Source of the DNA: Pseudomonadales bacterium
Lineage (GTDB): Bacteria > Pseudomonadota > Gammaproteobacteria > Pseudomonadales > Azotimanducaceae
Reading direction: 5' to 3'
Assembly: GCA_029251375.1 (NCBI GenBank)
Contig: JAQXDL010000044.1
Span: 224,681 to 288,680, forward strand
Length of the DNA: 64,000 bases
A program made the position numbers and the translations under genes. The notes below the pieces were generated by a model that saw only the letters and a program-made list of their open reading frames with translations, was not told the origin of the DNA and did no database searches. Of the stretch, positions 26,173 to 36,156 are shown in pieces (positions within the stretch are counted from its first letter, which is position 1; each line of letters begins with the position of its first letter).

Positions 26173-26493
26173 ATGAAAAATTCTAAAACGTTAGCAATAT
26201 TTGGTTTAGTAGCAACATTAGCAATTCCGGTTGTGAGTCAAGCCGCGGTCAAAACGAATCGGATTGACGGAGAAAAAGTAATCGTTAGTTACTCTAAAGT
26301 CGAATTACAAACCGCATCGGGTCGAGCTGCAATCGAATCTCAGTTACATCGAGCTGCACAAAAAATTTGCGGAGATGATTCATACAATGAAGTGAAGTCT
26401 CTTTCTCATGTGTCAGCCCAGAAAAACTGTACGAATGATGCTGTAGAAACCGCAATGTCACAATTGCATGGACATACAGCTACGACGGATTAG
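26173..26493 (+). CDS. UrcA family secreted protein
   Basis: A 106-residue protein; start at 26173 behind GGAGAAGTGATT (an in-frame ATG at 26155 is less likely). Residues about 1-25 are a signal peptide ending A-A. The mature part matches the UrcA family: V-I-V-S-Y-S-K-V-E-L, then a helix A-A-Q-K-I-C and a second C in N-C-T-N-D-A, the two conserved cysteines that probably form a disulphide. UrcA proteins are small periplasmic proteins of unknown function. Monocistronic, with a strong terminator after it. Confidence 0.8.
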   Translation: MKNSKTLAIFGLVATLAIPVVSQAAVKTNRIDGEKVIVSYSKVELQTASGRAAIESQLHRAAQKICGDDSYNEVKSLSHVSAQKNCTNDAVETAMSQLHGHTATTD

Positions 26494-26605
26494 TATCGAA
26501 ATAGACTGCTCGATTGATGACGCTTCTTCAGCGTTTATCGGAGTAGTTGTTAGAAGCTAATTAAGAATATGTTGTTTTTCCAAAAAAAGTAGTCGAACCA
26601 TAAAG

Positions 26606-26653
26606 ACGATGTTAGCAGTGGACCCCAACCCACTATTGGCATCGTTTTTTTTT
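26606..26653 (+). terminator. Rho-independent terminator
   Basis: Arms 26606-26621 and 26630-26645 pair at 15 of 16 positions including three G-U wobbles, with an 8-base loop, followed by nine T. It lies 110 bases after the UrcA-like gene, the most probable client. Confidence 0.82.
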
Positions 26654-26802
26654 GTTTTGGGATTGACTTGCTTGTTAATTTTTCTGCGACCGGTGAGCTG
26701 CTAGCCTGTTTGACCAAACCTCTATAAGCATTGTTTTTAATCACACGACTGCTTTATTATTTTGTATCCTTGTGAGTAAAAGGATGATCGAGGAGAAAAC
26801 CG

Positions 26803-27213
26803 ATGACAGACGCATTTGAAAATTACAAAAAGCAATTTGATTTAGATGCTTACCACCAGACACTAGGTTTGACTGTACTTGAACAGACGCCTGGCTATGG
26901 CAAAATTGTACTTAAGAAAACGGCTTCAACACCTGGGGGTATTGGTGGCAGCGTCCATGGTGGCGTGCTCGCGGCGATGGTTGATATTGTCATGTTGGTG
27001 GCTATATTCTCAGAGGTCCGCGTCGGTGAAGTACCGGCCGGTACGGCTGAACTTGGTATTACTTATCTTCGTCAAGCGCAGGGTGAGAACATCTACGCCG
27101 AAGGTAGAGTTATAAAGCGCGGCCGCCAATTGTCAATGGTAGAGGTGGATATCACCGATGATGAAGGTAGATTATGTGCGAAGGGTCGTACTTTATATGC
27201 GTTTCGCGCTTAG
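26803..27213 (+). CDS. PaaI-family thioesterase
   Basis: A 136-residue hot-dog-fold thioesterase; AGGAG precedes ATG at 26803. The motif G-G-S-V-H-G-G-V-L-A-A-M-V-D (about 49-62) is the PaaI-type acyl-CoA thioesterase signature, with the conserved acidic residue of D-I-V. It should hydrolyse an acyl-CoA; partner genes and the downstream acyl-CoA dehydrogenase suggest lipid or aromatic acid catabolism. Confidence 0.87.
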   Translation: MTDAFENYKKQFDLDAYHQTLGLTVLEQTPGYGKIVLKKTASTPGGIGGSVHGGVLAAMVDIVMLVAIFSEVRVGEVPAGTAELGITYLRQAQGENIYAEGRVIKRGRQLSMVEVDITDDEGRLCAKGRTLYAFRA

Positions 27214-27358
27214 GTTAGAAGAATGTTGTCCGTTGCATGTCTCGTTGCAATCTAGTCTACCTGTTTATTCAGCATGCAAAGCTGATCAGAAGCCTACATT
27301 GTTCGGTACTTTTGGTTAAGAATTGGTGACATTACAATCGTTTAATGGAGATCAGACA

Positions 27359-28558
27359 TTGGATTTAAAACTGAGTCAGCAAGATGAAAACTTTCGTCTG
27401 CAAGTGCGCGATTTTTTTGATCAACACTTAACGGATGATATTAAAGTTCACCGCCGCGATACCCATGCGATTGGCCATATTGAAAACATCGTGCCTTGGC
27501 ATAAGAAACTATATGAAAAAGGTTGGGTAGCGCCAGGTTGGCCCATAGAACACGGCGGCACTGGCTGGAATGACGTTCAGCGGTTTATTTATAACAACGA
27601 GGCCTGGGAGCAGGGCGCCCCAATGTTAGCGCCTTTTGGTATATCGATGTGCGGCCCCGTGCTGATAGCTTTTGGAACGCCTGAACAGCAATCCGAGTTT
27701 CTGCCAAAAATACTCTCAGTAGAAGACTATTGGTGCCAAGGATATTCTGAACCTGGTTCTGGATCTGATTTAGCGAGCCTAAAAACACGAGCTGAAGACA
27801 AGGGTGATCATTACCTGGTTAACGGGCATAAAATTTGGACGACCCATGCGCATAATGCCAATCGAATATTTCTTTTGGTACGCACTGATCAAAATGCCAA
27901 ACCGCAGGCGGGCATTAGTTTTCTTTTGGTCGATATGGACTCACCGGGGATTAATGTTAAGCCAATCATTACCCTAGCGGGTGATCATGAGGTGAACGAG
28001 GTTTTTTTCGATGATGTTGTTGTGCCGAAATCTCGCCGTGTCGGTGCTGAAAATGAAGGTTGGACGATCGCCAAGTTCCTGCTTTCACATGAGAGAAGTG
28101 GCGGCAACGCGTCGATGGTAAAGCAGGTGGTTAACGATATCAAAGTGGTTGCAGCGCAGGCTCCGCAGGGTAACGGTGAGGTGTTATTGGCCGACCCTGA
28201 TTTCCTAGCGACCTTACATCAGCTCGAAATCGACCTTATGTCAGCCGATATGACGGAACGGCGAGTTATGAGTGAATTCAGTACAGGCGGGAACCCAGGG
28301 GCTAAAACCTCTATTCTTAAATCCAGTGGTACCGAGTTGCTGCAACGAGCGACGCAATTGAATATGGAGGTTCTAGCTTATTACGCTAGCCCCGATCAGT
28401 TACACGCTCGGTTACCTGGCAGTAATCAGTCAGTGATTGGGCCACAATATGGCGTTGCAGCAACAGCCGCTTATTTTAATGATCGGGCCGCTTCAATCTA
28501 TGCCGGATCCAATGAAGTTCAGCGTAATATTATCGCAAAAATGGTGTTGGGGCTTTAA
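27359..28558 (+). CDS. Acyl-CoA dehydrogenase family protein
   Basis: Starting at TTG 27359 (GGAG nine bases upstream) it is 399 residues and begins M-D-L-K-L-S-Q-Q-D-E, the normal family N-terminus; TTG at 27323 would add 12 residues. Signatures: Q-G-Y-S-E-P-G-S-G-S-D-L-A (beta domain), W-T-T-H-A and the C-terminal I-Y-A-G-S-N-E-V-Q-R-N-I-I-A-K. Ala replaces the usual Glu-Gly motif residue in that last block, as in some FadE subgroups. FAD enzyme of acyl-CoA oxidation. Confidence 0.87.
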   Translation: MDLKLSQQDENFRLQVRDFFDQHLTDDIKVHRRDTHAIGHIENIVPWHKKLYEKGWVAPGWPIEHGGTGWNDVQRFIYNNEAWEQGAPMLAPFGISMCGPVLIAFGTPEQQSEFLPKILSVEDYWCQGYSEPGSGSDLASLKTRAEDKGDHYLVNGHKIWTTHAHNANRIFLLVRTDQNAKPQAGISFLLVDMDSPGINVKPIITLAGDHEVNEVFFDDVVVPKSRRVGAENEGWTIAKFLLSHERSGGNASMVKQVVNDIKVVAAQAPQGNGEVLLADPDFLATLHQLEIDLMSADMTERRVMSEFSTGGNPGAKTSILKSSGTELLQRATQLNMEVLAYYASPDQLHARLPGSNQSVIGPQYGVAATAAYFNDRAASIYAGSNEVQRNIIAKMVLGL

Positions 28559-28693
28559 CGATAGCCTGCAGGTCAAAGTTTCGGACTGTTGTAGAACATA
28601 TAATAGGATACTGAGTATTTTGCCATTTCAGCCTTTTACTATGCATGGTCATATGTATCATGCGGGTGCGGCAGATAAATTAGAAAAGGTCGT

Positions 28694-28711
28694 CTTTACA
28701 AATTCTTAACA
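28694..28711 (+). promoter_or_regulatory. Candidate Pho box upstream of phoB
   Basis: Two 7-mers, CTTTACA (28694-28700) and CTTAACA (28705-28711), stand with an 11-bp period and 4-bp spacer, the geometry of a PhoB-binding Pho box, though the sequence departs from the E. coli consensus CTGTCAT. The first shares TCTTTACAAA with the region before pstS. Self-regulation of phoB is known in other gammaproteobacteria. Confidence 0.4.
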
Positions 28712-28754
28712 CACTGCTGCTACAGTGGCGGTCTACATTATCCTAGTAGCCGAT

Positions 28755-29462
28755 ATGACTATGTTAAAAAAGAAAATTGTTGTCGTCGAAGATGAGCCAG
28801 ATATTCTTGAGGTGTTGAGCTACAACTTGAAGCGAGAGGGCTTCGAGGTGACGACGGCGCTTGATGGCGCGAGAGGACTAGAGTTAGTCGAAAAAAATAG
28901 CCCCGATTTAGTGGTGCTCGATCTCATGCTGCCTGGTCTTGATGGGTTGGAGATCTGTCAGCGGATTAAAAACAATAAAAAGTTATCTCACATACCTGTC
29001 ATTATGGTCACGGCAAAAGGCGAAGAGAGTGATGTCGTACTCGGTCTCGGTATAGGCGCCGATGACTATATTGCTAAACCCTTTAGTCCTCGAGAACTAA
29101 TAGCTAGAGTTAAGGCTGTGTTGCGGCGCTCGCAAGTTAATGATGTGCAAGATGACGAGGGTATCATCGAGATAGAAGGTTTAGTGATTGATGCTGCCAA
29201 ATTTAGTGTCTCCTATGAAGGTGCGCCAATCAAATTCACGGCAACAGAGTTTCGTCTGCTACATCAGTTAGCATGCAGTCCTGGGCGAGTTTTCTCTCGA
29301 GAACAACTGCTTGACCATGCGTTTGGCAGCAATGTCGTGGTCGTAGATCGCAATATTGATGTTCATATTCGCGCGATAAGGAAAAAAATTAGCGAGCAGA
29401 AGCAATTTATTGAAACGATTCGCGGTATTGGTTATCGATTTATGGAAGTGCAAAGTGAGTAG
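28755..29462 (+). CDS. phoB: Phosphate-regulon response regulator
   Basis: A 235-residue OmpR-type regulator; start ATG at 28755 (28761 is possible, neither with a strong SD). Receiver domain first: acidic E-D-E, phospho-accepting Asp in V-V-L-D-L-M-L-P-G (about 54), T-A in the switch and K in A-K-P-F. The C-terminal winged helix binds Pho boxes (R-E-Q-L-L and R-N-I-D-V-H-I-R-x-I-R-K). It is phosphorylated by the adjacent PhoR. A candidate Pho box lies 44 bases upstream. Confidence 0.93.
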   Translation: MTMLKKKIVVVEDEPDILEVLSYNLKREGFEVTTALDGARGLELVEKNSPDLVVLDLMLPGLDGLEICQRIKNNKKLSHIPVIMVTAKGEESDVVLGLGIGADDYIAKPFSPRELIARVKAVLRRSQVNDVQDDEGIIEIEGLVIDAAKFSVSYEGAPIKFTATEFRLLHQLACSPGRVFSREQLLDHAFGSNVVVVDRNIDVHIRAIRKKISEQKQFIETIRGIGYRFMEVQSE

Positions 29463-29524
29463 CAAACCCCAATTGTATAAAGGCGTTGTATGAAAACTCG
29501 ATCGTTGTTGCACGTGATTAGCAT

Positions 29525-31348
29525 ATGATTAAATCCCCAATTTTGTGGCGCCTATACGCCGGTTATGTCGTTGTCATATTGATTTCGACTACGATTGTAG
29601 GCCTGTTAGTAGGCCGACAGGTCACAAGTAATGAGATGCAAGAGCTTCAGGTATCTTTGACAGTTAGGTCTGAAATGTTGGCTGAGCTATCTCGAGAAAC
29701 GTTAATGCTAGCTGAGACCGAACAAAAGCTAGTCAAGCTACAACGTACAATCGAAATGTTAGGACAAAAAAGCGATAGTCGCTTGACCGTCATTCGTGCT
29801 GACGGGACCGTCATCGCCGATTCACGTGAATCGCCAGTAAACATGGACAATCATCTTAATCGTCCCGAAATTATCGGTGCGGGTGAGTCGGGTCAGGCGA
29901 CGACCACCAGGTTTAGTCAAACAGTTAGTCAAAATATGAGCTACATTGCTGTGCGTGTCGATTCTACTCAAGGAATGTTAGGTTTCGTCAGAGTGTCGAT
30001 TCCACTGCAAGACATCGAGCAAAAAACAACTCAGTTATGGTGGCTCATCCTCCTAGGTGCCGCATCTTCAAGCCTGGCAGCGTTAGTTTTAGGCTTTTAT
30101 TTCGCAAAACGATTTACCGATCCGCTTCGAAATATGACCGAAATCGCTGGCGCTATATCTCAAGGAGACTACGAGCGCCGTATTTCTGTTAGTCATAAAG
30201 ATGAGTTGGGTACACTAGCTGCAGCATTTAATAGGATGGCGAGGAGTTCAGCTGAACGTGTATTGGAGATTACCACCGAGCGTAATCGACTTGCTAAGAT
30301 TCTCTCCAGTATGGCTGAGGGTGTCATCGCGATAGATTCTGATCGGCGCATTATTCATGCGAACCATGCGGCGGTTAAGTTACTAGCAAGCAACTCACGC
30401 GTCTCAGACCTTCAAAGTGCTGATTTGAGCAAGGATGATCTGGCTTGGGAAGATATACGTGTTCCTGCGATTATTGAAGCTGTCGAGACTGCCTTTGCAT
30501 CCGGCGAGGTTGTAATGATTCAGATGCAACAGGCTGAAATACAAAATGATCAGGTTGTTGATATTCATGTCTCGCCGCTGATGGATGAAACAAATACTGT
30601 TACCGGCGCCGTCTTGGTGTTGAATGATGTGTCGGAGCTGGCGAATTTGGAGCGCATTCGGCGCGATTTTGTTGCCAACGCTTCCCATGAGTTGAAAACA
30701 CCTATTACTGCGATCAGAGGTCTGACCGAGACGATGCTAGATGACCCGTCAATGGATGGCGCAACACGACTTCGTTTTGTTGAAAGAATCAGTGCTCAGA
30801 GCATGCGTCTTTCCGTCTTGGTAACGGACTTGCTTGCTATTTCACGACTTGAGGCAGATCAGACTGAACAAAAGAGCGACCCGATTGACATGCAAGAACT
30901 GGTAAAACGCAGCGTGTCCGCGGCCATTGCCGCCAGCAACGAAAAGCAGCTGGCATTGGTATTTGAGTCGAACGAATCTAACACAGACATGAAGATCATG
31001 ACGCTGGGGGACAGGCAATCGCTAAGTCAGATGGTTGATAACCTTTTGGATAATGCGGTGAAGTATACGCCGGCAGGCGGCCGGGTTGATGTCCAACTGA
31101 CAGCAGTGGCTGAGCAGATTTGTCTGCAGGTGGCTGATACGGGTATAGGTATTGATAACTTGGCTCAGCAGCGGATTTTTGAGCGGTTTTACCGTGTCGA
31201 TAAAGCCAGGTCTAGAGATCTTGGCGGTACAGGTTTAGGCTTGTCGATTGTCAAGAATATAGTTGAGCAACATGGAGGTTCTGTCCAGCTTGAAAGTGAG
31301 CTAGGCGCGGGCTCGACATTCACCGTCGTTCTACCGTTAGCGACCTAA
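29525..31348 (+). CDS. phoR: Phosphate-regulon sensor histidine kinase
   Basis: A 607-residue membrane kinase. TM1 at about 8-28, a periplasmic loop, TM2 at about 170-192, HAMP domain (about 195-240), PAS domain (about 255-370), dimerisation helix with the phospho-histidine in N-A-S-H-E-L-K-T-P (about 389), and ATPase lobes N-box D-N-A-V-K-Y, D-T-G-I-G-I and G-L-G-L-S. The large periplasmic segment of some 140 residues makes it longer than E. coli PhoR (431). It acts with PhoB; 62 bases separate them. Confidence 0.92.
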   Translation: MIKSPILWRLYAGYVVVILISTTIVGLLVGRQVTSNEMQELQVSLTVRSEMLAELSRETLMLAETEQKLVKLQRTIEMLGQKSDSRLTVIRADGTVIADSRESPVNMDNHLNRPEIIGAGESGQATTTRFSQTVSQNMSYIAVRVDSTQGMLGFVRVSIPLQDIEQKTTQLWWLILLGAASSSLAALVLGFYFAKRFTDPLRNMTEIAGAISQGDYERRISVSHKDELGTLAAAFNRMARSSAERVLEITTERNRLAKILSSMAEGVIAIDSDRRIIHANHAAVKLLASNSRVSDLQSADLSKDDLAWEDIRVPAIIEAVETAFASGEVVMIQMQQAEIQNDQVVDIHVSPLMDETNTVTGAVLVLNDVSELANLERIRRDFVANASHELKTPITAIRGLTETMLDDPSMDGATRLRFVERISAQSMRLSVLVTDLLAISRLEADQTEQKSDPIDMQELVKRSVSAAIAASNEKQLALVFESNESNTDMKIMTLGDRQSLSQMVDNLLDNAVKYTPAGGRVDVQLTAVAEQICLQVADTGIGIDNLAQQRIFERFYRVDKARSRDLGGTGLGLSIVKNIVEQHGGSVQLESELGAGSTFTVVLPLAT

Positions 31349-31410
31349 TGTTCACTTGAAATTATCATCTTTCGTATGTTGAGTAAGGTGATCTAATTTT
31401 CGATAAGACG

Positions 31411-31428
31411 CATCAAATGCATTTGATG
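31411..31428. repeat. 18-bp perfect palindrome after phoR
   Basis: Arms CATCAAATG and its exact complement meet without a loop. It lies 62 bases past the phoR stop and about 210 bases before pstS. It could be a regulator site or a short terminator hairpin (no strong T-run follows). Confidence 0.6.
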
Positions 31429-31566
31429 TGTTCTATAAAATTGTCTATAAAGACGCCCCCTGCTTGAGCCAGCTCGATTTCAACTTTTGAGTTTTTCTCG
31501 AACTGTTGATCGAATCAAGCAATAGCCTCAGTCACCTGCCTCGCAAGATTTTCACGCATTTCAAAC

Positions 31567-31595
31567 TTTAACCCTTCCTTAATCTAATCTTTACA
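31567..31595 (+). promoter_or_regulatory. Candidate Pho box upstream of pstS
   Basis: Three 7-mers at an 11-bp period: TTTAACC (31567), CTTAATC (31578), CTTTACA (31589), 4-bp spacers. They lie 14-47 bases before the pstS start region. The layout is that of multiple PhoB half-sites; match to the textbook consensus is only partial, so this is inference from spacing, context and the shared TCTTTACAAA element before phoB. Confidence 0.45.
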
Positions 31596-31641
31596 AAGCA
31601 AAGGGAAGATGCGAATTCAAAATTCCAGCGAGAGCTACACA

Positions 31642-32637
31642 ATGATCAAACGTACATTTCAACGATTCGCATCTGGTGGTCTGATTCTGTTAATTGCCAC
31701 TATCCTCGGGGCTCCGGTCGTATCGGCACAACAGTTGCGCGGTACAGTATCCCTTGATGGTTCAAGCACCGTATTCCCGATCAGTGAAGCTGTTGCTGAG
31801 GAGTTCCTTGCGGTTCAACCTCGTGTGCGCGTTACAGTTGGCGTGTCAGGCACAGGCGGTGGATTCAAAAAGTTTATAGCCGGAGAGATCGACATTAATG
31901 ATGCGTCTCGCCCAATTAAAATGAAAGAAGTGAACAAGGCTAATGAGATGGGCATCGGCTATATAGAGTTGCCTGTTGCTTACGATGGATTATCCGTTGT
32001 AGTCAACAAGAACAACACTTGGGTAGATCATCTCACAGTCGCTGAGCTCAATAAGATTTGGCGACCAGGTAGTACTGCTACCAATTGGAGTGATGTCAGA
32101 GCGGGCTGGCCGGAAATGAAAATACGTTTGTATGGGCCGGGTACAGACTCGGGTACGTTTGATTATTTTACTGAGACCATCAATGGAAAGTCTGGTGCAT
32201 CACGGCCCGATTACACGGCAAATGAAGACGACAATGCGTTAGTGCAGGGTATAAGTGGTGATGTCGGTTCTCTTGGTTACTTTGGCTATGCCTACTATGC
32301 GGCCAACGTAGACAAGCTAAAACTTGTACCGATTGATGGTGGCAACGGACCAATTTCTCCAACTCAAACGACGATTAATAACGGTACCTACGCACCACTG
32401 TCGAGACCCATTTTCATCTATGTGCGACCAGATGCGCTTGATCGTAAAGAGGTCAGAGCCTTTGTAGATTTCTACATTGATTCAGCCCCCATGCTTGCTT
32501 CAGAAGTCGGCTACATCCCATTGCCCGCCGCAGTCTATGCGCGTGCGAAAAAACGCGTTGACGCAAGAGAAGTAGGCACTGCATACCACAAGGAGGCGTC
32601 ACCCATTAGTGCCAATCTTCTTGATGCCAGTAAATGA
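31642..32637 (+). CDS. pstS: Phosphate ABC transporter substrate-binding protein
   Basis: About 331 residues with a signal peptide (basic M-I-K-R-T, hydrophobic core, cut after V-S-A). The ATG at 31642 gives a textbook signal peptide; ATG at 31609 is preceded by AGGGAAG but would add 11 residues to the n-region. The phosphate-binding motif G-S-S-T-V-F at the mature start and the G-S-G-T-G-G motif-like loop are as in PstS. Periplasmic. First gene of pstSCAB-phoU. Confidence 0.9.
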   Translation: MIKRTFQRFASGGLILLIATILGAPVVSAQQLRGTVSLDGSSTVFPISEAVAEEFLAVQPRVRVTVGVSGTGGGFKKFIAGEIDINDASRPIKMKEVNKANEMGIGYIELPVAYDGLSVVVNKNNTWVDHLTVAELNKIWRPGSTATNWSDVRAGWPEMKIRLYGPGTDSGTFDYFTETINGKSGASRPDYTANEDDNALVQGISGDVGSLGYFGYAYYAANVDKLKLVPIDGGNGPISPTQTTINNGTYAPLSRPIFIYVRPDALDRKEVRAFVDFYIDSAPMLASEVGYIPLPAAVYARAKKRVDAREVGTAYHKEASPISANLLDASK

Positions 32638-32683
32638 CTCGTTGTGTTGAGCAATTAGATCGTTGTTTGAACTAGGCATGAAC

Positions 32684-33622
32684 ATGTCGTCATCAAAGAG
32701 TGTGGATATGCAGCAAATGCGTGATATAGATATCACTAAGAAAAAAGTTCGCTGGGGCGAATGGATGATTGAATCATCTTTAGCCCTTTGCGCCACAATA
32801 TCCGTCGTGACAACGGCAGTGATCATTTTTATTTTGGCGAAGGAATCCATGGGGTTCTTCCAAGTTGTTGTACCGGCAGATTTTTTCTTCGGTACTTCCT
32901 GGGTGCCATTGTTGGAGCCGAGTTCATACGGTGTGTTGCCACTGTTGTGGGGAACGTTACTGATAACCTTCGGCGCTGCGCTGTTTGCCATTCCAACCGG
33001 GCTGGCGAGTGCGATCTATTTAAGTGAGTACGCTTCTCCGCGAACGCGCTCGATTGTTAAGCCTGTACTGGAAGTGCTGGCGGGTATACCAACCGTTGTA
33101 TACGGTTATTTCGCGCTAACATTTGTCACTCCCTTATTACGCATGTTGATGCCTGAACTTCAGGTTTTTAATGCGCTCAGTGGCGCGATCGTGGTTGGCA
33201 TAATGATTCTGCCGACTATCGCTACATTGAGTGATAACGCTCTGCGTGCGGTACCTGATTCCCTTCGTCAGGGCGCTTACGCACTCGGTGCAACCTCCTA
33301 TGAGGTAACAACCCGTGTGGTAGTGCCCGCCGGACTTTCTGGCGTCATGGCTTCTTTCCTTCTGGCGATATCTAGAGCGATTGGAGAGACGATGGCGGTC
33401 ACGCTAGCAGCTGGGGCAACGCCGAACTTATCCTTCACTTTCCTTGAGAGTATTCAAACGATGACGGCTTACATCGTTCAGGTAAGTATGGGTGACACAC
33501 CTGCAGGGGGCATTGCCTATCAAACGTTGTTTGCGGTGGCGGCGTTTCTATTTGTGATTACGTTAATTTTGAACATCGTTTCGCAATGGATTTTAAGCAA
33601 ATTTAGAGAGGAGTATGAATAA
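32684..33622 (+). CDS. pstC: Phosphate ABC transporter permease PstC
   Basis: A 312-residue inner-membrane protein with six hydrophobic segments. The EAA-like loop lies before the fifth segment: [11 protein letters not shown] (about 205-215). The start at 32684 is picked because AGG lies seven bases upstream; further in-frame ATG codons occur 2 codons before and 8 codons after it. Its stop TAA overlaps the pstA start by one base. Confidence 0.9.
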   Translation: MSSSKSVDMQQMRDIDITKKKVRWGEWMIESSLALCATISVVTTAVIIFILAKESMGFFQVVVPADFFFGTSWVPLLEPSSYGVLPLLWGTLLITFGAALFAIPTGLASAIYLSEYASPRTRSIVKPVLEVLAGIPTVVYGYFALTFVTPLLRMLMPELQVFNALSGAIVVGIMILPTIATLSDNALRAVPDSLRQGAYALGATSYEVTTRVVVPAGLSGVMASFLLAISRAIGETMAVTLAAGATPNLSFTFLESIQTMTAYIVQVSMGDTPAGGIAYQTLFAVAAFLFVITLILNIVSQWILSKFREEYE

Positions 33623-34500
33623 TGAATTCTGATTTGAAACTCGCTAACGACAACATTGCAGCGCGACACAGGAAGGCAAGAATCTTTCGCATGTTTTGCG
33701 CCGGCGTAACCTGGATGGGCGCTGGCTTGCTAGCGATTTTATTAATCCAGGTGACCGTCGATGGTATTAAATGGCTGGATTATCAGTTCCTCACTAGCTT
33801 TCCCTCTCGCTTCCCTTACAAAGCAGGTATCAAGTCAGCGTTAGTGGGTACGTTATGGTTAATCGTTATGATCGCCATGGTATCGATACCGATTGGCGTT
33901 GCCACTGCGTTATATCTAGAAGAACTGAGTCGCAAGGGTAGGTTCGCTAAACTGATTGAGATCAACATTTCCAATCTGGCGGGGGTTCCCTCGATTGTTT
34001 ACGGCATCATCGGACTGGCGATCTTTGTGCGCGGCCTTGGCTTGGAACGCAGTTTGCTGTCCGGTGCATTGACGATGAGTCTACTGATATTGCCCGTCAT
34101 CATAATTGCCAGCCGCGAGGCAATTAAAACTGTGCCAATGAGTATTCGACAGGCTGCGTATGCATTAGGCGCAACACGATGGCAGACAGCATGGGCTCAC
34201 GTACTACCAGCGTCCTTCCCCGGGATTCTAACCGGTGTGATATTGGCTTTATCAAGAGCGATTGGCGAAACCGCCCCTTTAATCATGATTGGCGCACTCA
34301 CTTATGTTGCCTTCTTACCCGAAGGACCGATGGACTCTTTCACAGCACTACCGATACAGATATTTAACTGGGTCTCAAGACCACAGCAAGAATTTCACGA
34401 GCTGGCGGCCGGCGGCATTATTGTCTTGCTAATTGTTTTGTTAACAATGAACGCGACAGCAATATTTATACGACAGAAAACGGAGAAGAAACTTCAATGA
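33622..34500 (+). CDS. pstA: Phosphate ABC transporter permease PstA
   Basis: A 292-residue permease with six membrane segments and the EAA loop [12 protein letters not shown] near 175-185. It pairs with PstC. The first base of ATG overlaps the pstC stop, with AGAGGAG as SD; its own stop overlaps the pstB start by 4 bases, so the four components are translated together. Confidence 0.93.
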   Translation: MNSDLKLANDNIAARHRKARIFRMFCAGVTWMGAGLLAILLIQVTVDGIKWLDYQFLTSFPSRFPYKAGIKSALVGTLWLIVMIAMVSIPIGVATALYLEELSRKGRFAKLIEINISNLAGVPSIVYGIIGLAIFVRGLGLERSLLSGALTMSLLILPVIIIASREAIKTVPMSIRQAAYALGATRWQTAWAHVLPASFPGILTGVILALSRAIGETAPLIMIGALTYVAFLPEGPMDSFTALPIQIFNWVSRPQQEFHELAAGGIIVLLIVLLTMNATAIFIRQKTEKKLQ

Positions 34501-35306
34501 TGACTAATCAGAATTGTGCACAGAACCTTGAATTGGTAAGCGGGCAGCTGTTTACGGATGAGGTTATCTTGGATATTGATGACGTGACGATTAGCTATTC
34601 CGGTAACCCGGCAGTGAAGAGTGTGTCGTTTCCGATTGCGAAGAACAAAATCACGTCCATTATCGGTCCATCAGGCTGTGGTAAGAGTACCTTGCTTCGT
34701 TCAATCAACCGAATGAACGATTTTGTCGAGGGAGTAACTGTGCAAGGACAGCTCAGTTATTGCGGTCATGATGTCTACAGTAGTGAAATTGACCCGGTTG
34801 AGGTGAGGCGCAACATTGGCATGGTCTTTCAAAAACCAAACCCTTTTCCCAAAACGATTTATAAAAACATCTCATGGGGACCAGTGATTAACGGCTATAA
34901 AGGCTCAACTGACGAGTTGGTTGAAAAATCTTTGCGTCAAGCTGCTCTGTGGGAAGAGGTGAAGGATAGGTTGCATGAATCAGCACTGAGTTTGTCAGGC
35001 GGTCAGCAACAAAGACTCTGCATTGCCAGAGCATTGGCAATGGAGCCTGATATTCTTTTAATGGATGAACCCTGTTCAGCACTTGATCCGATATCGACCT
35101 CACATATTGAAGATTTGTTGTTTGAATTGAAGGCGCGCTACACCATCGTGATTGTCACCCACAATATGCAGCAGGCGGCTCGCATCTCCGACTACACGGC
35201 ATTTTTAGAGATGGGTGATCTAATCGAGTTCGGCGTAACGGACCAGTTGTTTACAAGACCAAGTCAGCGTCGCACTGAAGAATATGTTACCGGCCGTTTT
35301 GGTTAA
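34497..35306 (+). CDS. pstB: Phosphate ABC transporter ATP-binding protein
   Basis: A 269-residue ATPase: Walker [10 protein letters not shown] near 61-69, signature L-S-G-G-Q-Q-Q-R, Walker B I-L-L-M-D-E-P, and the H-loop T-H-N-M. The Q-loop follows [11 protein letters not shown], specific for PstB. Overlaps pstA by four bases. It supplies energy to PstSCA. Confidence 0.96.
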   Translation: MMTNQNCAQNLELVSGQLFTDEVILDIDDVTISYSGNPAVKSVSFPIAKNKITSIIGPSGCGKSTLLRSINRMNDFVEGVTVQGQLSYCGHDVYSSEIDPVEVRRNIGMVFQKPNPFPKTIYKNISWGPVINGYKGSTDELVEKSLRQAALWEEVKDRLHESALSLSGGQQQRLCIARALAMEPDILLMDEPCSALDPISTSHIEDLLFELKARYTIVIVTHNMQQAARISDYTAFLEMGDLIEFGVTDQLFTRPSQRRTEEYVTGRFG

Positions 35307-35381
35307 GGCTGTCTGCGCGCAAGCCTATAGATAAACCAAATCGTACAAAACCAGCAACGAACACTGTCGTAAGGAAAAATT

Positions 35382-36041
35382 ATGTCATTGCATCTACAGC
35401 GCGACCTCGATGAGCTTAAACGAGATGTACTACACCTTGGTAGCCTAGTGGAGACTTCCATTGGCAATGCGAGTGTCGCACTCAAAGATCGTCGACCCGA
35501 ACTAGCAGAAATCGTCTTTGCTGACGAGGTGTTGATTAATGAAAAGGAAGTCAATATCGAAGAAAGTTGTTTGAAAATATTGGCTTTACATCAACCGGTT
35601 GCAGCAGACCTGCGTTTCATTGTGGTGGTTCTAAAGGTCAATAATGATCTGGAGCGGATCGGTGATTTGGCCGAGAACCTGACAGCGAGAGCTGTTTACC
35701 TATCAGAGCGAGAACCTTTAGCGGCGCCTACAACCAAGATTAATGGCATGTTTATCACTATTAGGTCGATGTTAAAGGACAGTCTTGATTCCTTGGTCAA
35801 ACTTGACGTTGATTTGGCACGTAAAGTGATCGCGCAGGACGACGGTGTCGATCAGATCAATCGTGAAATGTACGACGATTTTCGAACCCTTGTTGCGGCA
35901 GACGGTTCGATGGTGGAGCAGGCCACCTCGCTATTGTCCTGTTCTAGATATTTGGAGCGAATTGCTGACCTGGCAACTAACATCAGTGAGGACGTTTTGT
36001 TTATGGTTGAAGGTGAGGTTGTGCGGCATCGGGGTGATTGA
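35382..36041 (+). CDS. phoU: Phosphate transport regulator PhoU
   Basis: A 219-residue all-helical protein of two three-helix bundles; the motif E-x-x-x-D repeats (E-R-I-G-D-L-A-E-N at about 88-96 and R-I-A-D-L-A-T-N at about 190-197) bind metals. PhoU links PstSCAB to PhoR and keeps the regulon off at high phosphate. Last gene of the operon, 75 bases after pstB. Confidence 0.94.
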   Translation: MSLHLQRDLDELKRDVLHLGSLVETSIGNASVALKDRRPELAEIVFADEVLINEKEVNIEESCLKILALHQPVAADLRFIVVVLKVNNDLERIGDLAENLTARAVYLSEREPLAAPTTKINGMFITIRSMLKDSLDSLVKLDVDLARKVIAQDDGVDQINREMYDDFRTLVAADGSMVEQATSLLSCSRYLERIADLATNISEDVLFMVEGEVVRHRGD

Positions 36042-36156
36042 GGCACAGTCATGGATCTAGGGCTTTGAGCGGGTCTAGATGATTTTTACGGCGTCATTGG
36101 CCAGTTCAAAGGGCAGCGAAAATATTCTTCACTGCACTTCGATACGCTTATTCAAA

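Noticed and set aside
26550..26744. A 64-residue minus-strand ORF
   Set aside because: It reads across the strong terminator hairpin; composition is unlike a protein.
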